A stretch of DNA of 15,096 nt, taken from Smittium culicis. Its lineage: Eukaryota; Kickxellomycota; Harpellomycetes; Harpellales; Legeriomycetaceae. Both the position numbers and the translations under genes were made by a program. A model generated the notes under the pieces. That model saw nothing but the letters and a program-made list of their open reading frames with translations, did no database searches and was not told where the DNA came from. The stretch is from assembly GCA_001970855.1 (NCBI GenBank), contig LSSN01001788.1:1-15096 (forward strand), given 5' to 3'. Positions 8,724 to 15,096 of the stretch are shown in pieces; the first letter of the stretch is position 1; the number at the start of each line of letters is the position of its first letter.

Positions 8724-10656
8724 ATAATAGCAACAATAATAAAAAAATTCGTTATTGTATTTTTAATCCTTTAAAACATTTTTTATTTTTTTACTTCAGA
8801 TAATAATTATTTAAGCATTTTAGCTAGCATATCTGGGCATTGTTAACAAGTGTGCGTAAAAATTGGATTACAAAAATTAAAAAAATTCATAAACGTCGAT
8901 TATTTATTTGATGTTTCTAAATTAGTGCATTGAAAATCACAGGAGATATTCTATAAGGTCTTGTACGGTTAAATATTAAATTATAACAAAGAAATTGTTT
9001 ATTAAGAATTCTTTCTACCGCAATAAATTTAGGTTTCGAAATTCCTAAATGGTTACTCTTTAACCCTTTCCCGGGCGGTAGATCAAATATTGCCTTTTTC
9101 AAAAATGAGCGTTCCTGTTCAGCAGACCAAAAATAGTCTACCAAAATCAAATACCCTTTTCAATTTTTATATTTTATTTGCCAGATATTTCTAATTTTTT
9201 ATTGTATTATAAACCATTACAAATAGCATTTTAAAATGTCCAATTAAAATGATTAAATTAAAGTGTAAAAAAATGGACTGCAAGATGTTTGGGCTTTGCA
9301 TCTCAGAACTCCTCAAATGGATGCCAAGAATAAAACATTTAACTAGAAAATTTTCTGGGTAAAATCGTGTCATAAAGTCAATATAAAAAAAATGTATAAA
9401 CTTGCGAAAAAAAAATTGAGCTATTTACCTCAAGCTATAAATAAATGAAATTATGCACCAACTAAAATGTATTACTTTTTTCTTAACTGTTATGACTAAT
9501 TAATATCTGTACTTTAAATTATTCAGATAAAGATATAAGCAAAGTCTTAATAAGTTGAATCTTTTAATAGAAACTTATTTATATAAATTTATTTGAGTTT
9601 ATAATGATTTTATATACTCTAATGAGAAAGATTTAAAATTTTTTTGAAGAGGCAAGCTCTAATTTAGTATTATACAGAATAATCATAACCACATTCAAAA
9701 TTATAACAAGTATTGAGCTAATTAATTGTTGTTATTAAATATATTAAAGAACATAATTTAATGATAAGTGAACTTATAAACAACCAATTTAACCAAGAGC
9801 ATATTAATTATAATATAGATTATAAATAGAAAAAATGGCCACAAAAGTATGAGTGCATTGCATTAAGGGTAACACATAAAATCCATTCTCATCTAAATAA
9901 AAAGATGTATTTATAATTAAATATTATTTTAAAATGAAACAAAATGCGTTACAATGATTTTTAGAGGAAATAAATATTATTATGTAGAACTTATCGTTAC
10001 AAGGAATGGGAAAAGAAATAAATATGTCTCACGATAAATAAAAAAACAAAGTTGGCTATAATTATATCAATAGAATAAAAGGTAGTATGATTAATATATA
10101 AAAATTGAATATTATCATAAATAGATATCAATTTATATTTTAAGTTTAAACAAAAATATAAACATAAGTTTAGACTAGTAATATTATGGGAATAAAATTG
10201 AATAAGGATGTTGAAAAATAGATCAAAAAAGCTGCACAATAAATAATGTCAGAGTTTAAGACATAATATAAGAACGATAATAATATAATAAGGCTAAGAG
10301 GCTTAGCAGTAATTATATAAGGATCTTGAAATTCAAAATAAAACAACTATACTTTGATACAAACACTACCACTAATATACTTACAGTGTACACAACTCTA
10401 TACTCTTTACCCATTTTTTGGGCCTTTCCCGTTCCAAGGTAGGCTGTTTTCCGCTGTTACAATTGGTTAAAAAACTGTTAGAATTATATTTTAATTTTAC
10501 TACATTTGATCAGACTAAAACTTTTTGACTTTATAATTTCTTTGTATTTTATGTTTTAACTTTTGAATTTTATAAATAACAAACTTTATTTTAAATTTAA
10601 ATACGGATTTGTATCTAATATCTTCTCCTTTTCTTTAATTTATAGATATTAAATAA
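8724..10656. other. AT-rich spacer after the transporter
   Basis: AATAAA at 8738-8743 lies 15 bp after the stop codon and could serve in polyadenylation, though A/T runs make this unsafe. The rest has no convincing gene. A possible protein fossil lies at 8917-9150 on the minus strand. Slightly GC-richer DNA near 9270-9365 gives short open frames on both strands that I do not recognise. From 9400 to 10656 I see only A/T-rich sequence with one GC-richer patch near 10410-10460. Confidence 0.5.
8917..9150 (-). pseudogene. possible fossil of a protein-coding exon, unrecognised
   Basis: An open frame of 77 codons has a more protein-like composition than other short frames in the flanks. It is not led by ATG; the first codon is TTG. 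The start, FWSAEQERSFLKKAI, and the later segment NHLGISKPKFIAVERILNKQ recall the spacing of Myb/SANT-like DNA-binding domains found in some transposon-derived proteins. That is a weak impression, not an assignment. There is no start, no partner exon with clear splice sites and no other recognisable motif. It may equally be chance. Confidence 0.15.
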
Positions 10657-10809
10657 TTATTCCTATTTCTTAATTAAATGCAGAATAATTAATATATTTA
10701 TATATTATTCCTATTTCTTAATTAAATGCAGAATAATTAATATATTTATATATTATTCCTATTTCTTAATTAAATGCAGAATAATTAATATATTTATATA
10801 TTATTCCTA
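10657..10809. repeat. minisatellite, 48-bp unit, three perfect copies plus 9 bp
   Basis: Units run 10657-10704, 10705-10752 and 10753-10800, each starting TTATTCCTATTTCTTAATTA. A 9-bp partial fourth unit follows. All three full units are identical, so the array arose or was homogenised recently. Each unit contains the near-palindrome TTCTTAATTAA and the AATAATTAATATAT segment. No open frame crosses it. Confidence 0.95.
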
Positions 10810-10920
10810 AAAATAGCCACTGTTATTTTTTAATACAACAATTAAACTAATATATATATTTTTAAATGCGCTATTTTCCCGAGAATTATTTCAATAGCTT
10901 TTGGTGATTATGTATCAATA

Positions 10921-11100
10921 TGGATGATTCTTTATGAAGAGGTCATTTTATAGTGTAAAGAGTTTCAGTATATAAAATCGCATAATAAATAATCGGCCAA
11001 TGAGTAGAATAAAATACTTTTTTAGCAAATAAAAATTTTATATTGAAACGAAGAAATAGAAAAATCAAAATGCCTATTTTGCTCCGCCAATAATTAGGTA
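10921..11100 (-). repeat. dispersed repeat, copy 2 (inverted)
   Basis: The reverse complement of this stretch matches 6238-6415 with roughly one difference in six or seven bases by eye, including a few short indels. It starts TGGATGATTCTTTATGAAGA and ends near CTCCGCCAATAATTAGGTA. With copy 1 it forms an inverted pair about 4.5 kb apart that encloses the ammonium transporter. It carries no open frame. Confidence 0.75.
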
Positions 11101-12400
11101 AGCTTTATATTAGTCAAACAATGCTAAAAAATAATAAATTATTAAATATTACTCGCATTAATACCTTTTGATGAGTTTATAGCCTTTGCGAATTTTAATT
11201 TTTTTTAGTTTGTAATTCTATCTCGATATTTCTTTTACTGTTAATATCCATTTAAAATAAACATCGCTATTCTAGAGTTAAATAGAATGCAAAATATTTT
11301 TTATAGCAATAAAATCGTTAAAACATTCATTGAATTGATTAAATAACCCTTGTGAAGTGTAAATGTGATTACATTACACTTTTGTTTTTTTATAGATAGA
11401 TAATTTATTCTTGATAAAATATCTTATCTTTTTTTTTATAATGGAAATTCTTATATCCCTTGGTGATATGTATTTTAGAGGTCAGATTCTATGAATCTTG
11501 CAATATCTTATTGATAGTATTTAGTATACTTTATTTCGAACATGAAATACATTACATATTATTTATAATTTTTCGTCAGAACTACTAAGGCAGTAAGATT
11601 CTCAAGTACATTCAGCTTGAAAAATAGATAAAAATGGTTGCGCACTGTAGATATTTAAATCATTTTTATCATTGTATTTTTTTTATAGTTTTAGACATGG
11701 TTAAGGCTGGTCAATGCTAGGGTAAACTTTTTTCTTCTTATTCCAACATTTTCGACATTATTGGATGAAATTTATATAAATGTTATATAATAAAGCCAAT
11801 AATATTATATATTTTTTCATTGAACGAGAGGAGTTTATTTTCATCATGCAAAATGTTTTGGACGGTAAAGGGTTAAATAAGTTTTTATTCGGTTTCAAAT
11901 GTATATAATAGATTTATTCGATTGATAAAAGGGCCTGAGATATCTTGTAAAGAGAAAAATTAAAAAATTAAAATTGTTTTTATTATAAATTAATAGCTTT
12001 GGGCAGAAAATAATCAATTCTGAAAATCCTTATAATGTCGAAAGAATAGATTATATATGCATTTTAAAAAATAATAAATCATTTGATTTAAAAAGAAAAT
12101 GAATCAAAAGATCGGTTTTTGGAATTTGATTTTTATTATTGCTCTATAATAGCTTTCTCTCTCTTAGAATGATTTTTCTTGGTAGAGCCAATAGGATTAG
12201 AGAATCTATAAAAATTCTATTTCTTATCTACTAATAACTTTTTTTTACGCCTTTACCAAATAAAATTGAATATAACCACTGAACGCGTATTTTAACGACT
12301 TTAACTTATTAATAAAACTCTTTTGACCTTTCAAAGAGTTAAATTTTGGTATACTTTTGCCCTATGTAGATAAAGTTTAACTATTGCAATTAAATTGTAA
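11101..12400. other. AT-rich spacer before the LINE
   Basis: I find no gene here. It holds a hairpin at 11355-11381 and several long T runs. The motif AAAGGGTTAA at 11867-11876 is a possible piggyBac-like end, though weakly supported. The 5' boundary of the downstream LINE must lie near the end of this stretch or just beyond, where GC content begins to rise, but no target duplication can be identified. Confidence 0.45.
11355..11381. repeat. hairpin with T-rich flank
   Basis: The arms AAGTGTAAATGT (11355-11366) and ACATTACACTT (11371-11381) pair over 11 bases with one bulged base and a GATT loop. A T-rich run follows at once. It could be the tip of a small inverted-repeat element or an RNA hairpin. 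No flanking gene makes a terminator role likely. Confidence 0.4.
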
Positions 12401-12571
12401 GTTCCCAAGTTAGGTGCACGGTTTTGATTAGCCAAATCGAAAAAAAAAGTATGCAAATCGCCGAATTTAACGAATTTAATTATTTCAACTAATTTTCGAC
12501 ACAAAAAAAGCATACACAAAAAAACTAAAAGAAAGAAACAAAAAACAAAAAAAACACCAATTTACTCGAGT

Positions 12572-12832
12572 ATGGTCATTAGAAAGTCCGTAAAACGTGC
12601 TATAACGTTATTTAGAGACGTTTTGAAGGGTAGATGCCCTCAATACCTCAAAAATGAGGTACAAAAAAACTACTCTTTTGATTATATAAGGGTTAACAAC
12701 CAGCATAGGCATAGCCGTGATCCCAGATCACAAATTAACAGTAAAAAAATGCGAAAGAGCTCAGCTAAAAAAACCCTCGCAGAAAGAAAAAGGAATCTGA
12801 CTGATATGAGTATGTATAAGGAGGTGAAATGA
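12572..12832 (+). CDS. small basic ORF at the LINE 5' end
   Basis: From the ATG at 12572 the frame encodes 86 residues, of which 24 are Lys or Arg, with few hydrophobic stretches. The frame is also open upstream back to a TGA at 12425, adding a very Lys-rich stretch without another ATG. After the TGA at 12830 the frame continues open for 12 codons to a second TGA (12869-12871), which overlaps the ORF1 ATG as ATGA. If the 12830 TGA arose from CGA, the ancestral product would end exactly at that overlap. I do not recognise a domain. It may be an RNA-binding leader protein, the lost N-terminal part of ORF1, or 5' leader that happens to be open. Confidence 0.4.
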   Translation: MVIRKSVKRAITLFRDVLKGRCPQYLKNEVQKNYSFDYIRVNNQHRHSRDPRSQINSKKMRKSSAKKTLAERKRNLTDMSMYKEVK

Positions 12833-12867
12833 CCTATCTTAAATAGTTCTGCACTGGCGGCCCCGAC

Positions 12868-14099
12868 ATGAAAGTCGGCTGTTCATGGGCCCAATTCAAA
12901 GGGAACCACATCGACGCCCTTGAGGTCATATTCACTGCGCTTAAAGATGTGTCGTATATTAGTCAGGACGACCATCGCGCCGGCACCACATATATGATTT
13001 TTAATAGTATAAAAGACGCAGACAATCTAATGTCTACGAAGCTTGTCTATGACGACAAGCCAATAGACCTATATCAGACAGTGAAAATCGAGGAGGATAT
13101 CACTGTAGTAAACATCCTTAACTTTGGGGATGTAGGAATCGAACCAACGGCCAAGCTAATTCTAAAAGAGCTCGGGCCTTGGTGTGAAATCAAGGATATC
13201 AGCGCTTGACGCCGATTCGACAACAACCAGTACCTCCCATATGGGATCAAAGTACTTGTTAAAAAAAATAACATAGAGATTGACCTCTCAAGCTTCCTCG
13301 ACCATGAAAATGGTAATATAAACATTTTTTACAAGGGCTGTAAGGAGGCATGCAGCTACTGCAAGGAGGCCGGGCACTGGAAATCCGAGTGCCATAAAAT
13401 CAAGAAAAATCTTATAAAAAAAAATGCACGAGATAACATGCAGAAGCTAAAATTCAGCTTTAACAGCTCCAACGCTGAAGCACCACCGGTATCAGCCGCT
13501 CTCCGAACTGATGATTCTAAATCAGTGACCATAGAAGCTCAACCCAGCTCAAAGCCGGTTGAGAAGTCAAAAATCATCAACGATACTGAAGTATCAACCA
13601 ATGATGAAGCTGCAACAGCCAAACCGGGAACCATAAATCGCCTGAGGGGCACCGTAGGCTTGAAAAGACCTCCTGCCAGCTCATTAAATGCTGCAGTGAT
13701 GCCTCCCAGCTCTAATGAAAAAGTATCATCAGATGATGATACCGAGTCTGACGGCAGTGATGATGACAATAATCAACCTATAATCAAAAGAACAGCCAAA
13801 TCCACTATTAATAGTAATGATTTCTCCGATATCTCGGTAGACAGTGATATGAGCTCCCCAATGGAGATCAAAAAAGAGTTCATATCACCGAATCTCAGCC
13901 CTACAAACGATTCCGATGGGTATAGCCCCCCACCAGTGCACACATTGATGGCAGCAAAAGCCAGATGGAACAGATATCAGAATAAGCGTTTAAAAAATAT
14001 GTATCGAATGTAGACAAGGCGCCTCCAGGAAGCAATAAAGCTGCTATAGAGCCTGAATCTGACGCCGAACATCAGGAAATCTCTGATATAGAGTACTGA
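12868..14099 (+). pseudogene. LINE ORF1 (gag-like, CCHC zinc knuckle), broken
   Basis: ORF1 products are nucleic-acid-binding proteins that package LINE RNA. The frame opens at ATG 12868 and stops at TGA 13207-13209 (codon 114). It then continues in the same frame to TAG 14011, and a one-base shift in the A run at 13992-13997 carries it on to TGA 14097-14099. Residues about 1-150 have the alternating strand/helix pattern of RRM-like gag domains. This includes ITVVNILNFG, then a helix ending LGPWCEIKDIS, then YLPYGIKVLV. The zinc knuckle C-x2-C-x4-H-x4-C uses C162, C165, H170 and C175 (13351-13392). The C-terminal part is disordered, rich in Ser and Asp, and ends EISDIEY. The stop replaces what could be CGA in a CpG context, and the shift fits loss of one A. 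Coding character on both sides of each lesion shows that both are recent. Confidence 0.85.
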
Positions 14100-15096
14100 T
14101 GTCATAATTATTAGTATATACATACGATATGAACCAAAAAAACTCAAAAAAATTATAAAATATCAAAATCTCCAAAAAAATCTCCGAAAAAATATCGAAA
14201 AATTCTTAGTTCTCAACGTCCAAGAACTCAAAAAAGATACTGTAAAAAGGTACATTGTGCTGAATAGCACCCTAAAAGACCATCAGTTTACAGTAAAAAA
14301 AATCAGACAACGTAACGGCCAATGGAGGCACGAAATTCACTCCATTGACCACCAAAAAATCAATATATCAAAAACTGAAATAAATAATATTGAAAAATCT
14401 CTGGGCGCGAAAATTAGGCGCGAAAAAAATAAAAAATTTCGATCCGCCAATTTAAGTGGCCGAAAAAATCAAAAATTAAATTGCACAAAAAACAACACTC
14501 TGACGGTTATGACCTACAATATACGAGGCATAAAGAGTGTAAAAGAGGAACTTGAGCACTATCTGAATTTTTCCAAGTCAGATAGTGCTAAGCCCGATAT
14601 TCTGGCACTCCAGGAAACATTTTTAACGAAAAAAACTTACCGCTGCCGCATACCAGGGTACACATGTATAGAGGCGAAAGCCGATCACGCCAAAGGTGGC
14701 ACCGGTCTACTGCTGGCAGTAAAAAATAACATTGGACTAGAAATTAGCGAATATAAATCTGCGCCAACTTGGCTATCTGGGATAGTCTCTGGGCGCACCA
14801 AAAATGGTGGAAAATTCGAGCTATTTATAACAAATGTGCACTTCCCAAGCGCTGGAATTAGCAAAAAGCGAGCGATTTCCGAGCTTTTTGACAATTATAA
14901 AAATTTCAAAAAAAAATTTAAAAAACACATACTGCTGGGGGACTACAATATGGATACCCCGGCGTCAAAAAAGTTTACTATGAAGCTTGTAACTGGGTTC
15001 CAATATGCAAAAGTGACCAACTCGACTGGGTCGAGGTACAATAAGAGTACTGCGGGCCGAATGATCGACCACATATACTATGCTGGGCTCAGCAGC
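14092..15096 (+). CDS. LINE ORF2, N-terminal part with EEP (APE-type) endonuclease, partial
   Basis: ORF2 nicks target DNA and reverse-transcribes the element RNA. The frame is open from 14092 to the window edge without a stop. The first in-frame ATG is at 14509. About 139 Lys-rich codons precede it, too many to be open by chance, so the protein probably starts earlier. The endonuclease begins VMTYNIRGI. Its catalytic set is visible: Asn 14518-14520, Glu in LQET (14614-14616), His in TNVHFP (14839-14841), Asp and Asn in LGDYNMD (14941-14949) and Asp-His in MIDHIYY (15067-15072). The segment GGTGLLLAV is also typical. The final Ser-Asp-His motif and the reverse transcriptase lie beyond the window. 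No lesion is seen in the visible part except the unclear start. Confidence 0.88.

Larger units (their letters stand above)
12400..15096 (+). mobile_element. LINE (non-LTR retrotransposon), 5' part, truncated by the window end
   Basis: Three successive plus-strand reading frames form the standard layout of an APE-type LINE: a leader with a basic ORF, a gag-like ORF1 with a CCHC knuckle, and ORF2 beginning with an EEP endonuclease. The DNA is clearly richer in G and C than the flanking spacer. The left boundary is approximate, placed where composition changes. Reverse transcriptase, any RNase H and the 3' tail lie outside the window. Related elements in fungi are usually placed in the Tad1 and neighbouring clades; the clade cannot be decided without the RT. 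ORF1 is broken, so this copy is probably not autonomous. Confidence 0.85.

Noticed and set aside
9191..9373. 60-codon minus-strand frame and an opposing plus-strand frame at about 9224-9358
   Set aside because: Both strands are open over the same bases, neither shows a known motif, and no splice partner was found.
12331..12519. 62-codon minus-strand frame at the LINE 5' end
   Set aside because: It is antisense to the Lys-rich leader frame and no motif is recognised. The plus strand fits the LINE organisation better.
12830..13209. TGA read as a sense codon (altered genetic code)
   Set aside because: The transporter uses only TGG for Trp and has no internal TGA. ORF1 also carries a frameshift, so mutation explains the LINE stops more simply.
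13074..13769. Minus-strand frames at 13074-13325 and 13539-13769
   Set aside because: Antisense shadows of LINE ORF1, whose plus-strand translation has the zinc knuckle and continuous coding character.
14685..14894. 69-codon minus-strand frame
   Set aside because: Antisense to the ORF2 endonuclease, which has its catalytic motifs on the plus strand.

Overview
The window looks like nuclear DNA of a fungus with a very AT-rich genome. The only intact cellular gene is an ammonium transporter whose closest resemblance is to fungal Mep2-type permeases, and it carries two short GT-AG introns (79 and 88 nt). All readable genes use the standard code. The lineage cannot be fixed from the sequence. An early-diverging AT-rich filamentous fungus is my best guess, with low confidence.

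Layout. 1-5596: gene-poor AT-rich DNA with a cluster of short palindromes around 869-1176, another at 37-52, and one doubtful two-exon mini-ORF at 3594-3743. 5597-6099: a 499-bp non-autonomous DNA transposon (MITE) with 23-bp terminal inverted repeats and TA target duplications, of the pogo/Tigger type. 6238-6553: a dispersed repeat followed by a diverged tandem partial copy. 6737-7024: upstream region of the transporter with several GATA motifs and a TATA-like box. 7135-8723: the ammonium transporter, three exons, 473 residues. 8724-12400: AT-rich spacer with a doubtful protein fossil (8917-9150, minus), a perfect 48-bp x 3 minisatellite (10657-10809), a second copy of the dispersed repeat in inverted orientation (10921-11100), and a hairpin (11355-11381). 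About 12400-15096: the 5' part of a non-LTR retrotransposon (LINE) on the plus strand, cut by the window end.

The LINE has three consecutive reading frames. The first is a small lysine/arginine-rich ORF (12572-12832). The second is a gag-like ORF1 with a CCHC zinc knuckle, interrupted by one TGA and one frameshift (12868-14099). The third is ORF2, starting with an N-terminal extension and an apurinic-type (EEP) endonuclease (14092 to the window end). Reverse transcriptase is expected beyond the edge. The LINE is much richer in GC than its surroundings.

The transporter probably imports ammonium at the plasma membrane and may be under GATA-factor nitrogen control. Everything else is mobile or repeat DNA, and no functional link between the transporter and the repeats is visible. 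I did not find a clearly new biological system. The most unusual leads are the stop/start overlaps at both LINE ORF junctions, the reiterated terminal core motif inside the MITE, and the inverted repeat pair that brackets the transporter.
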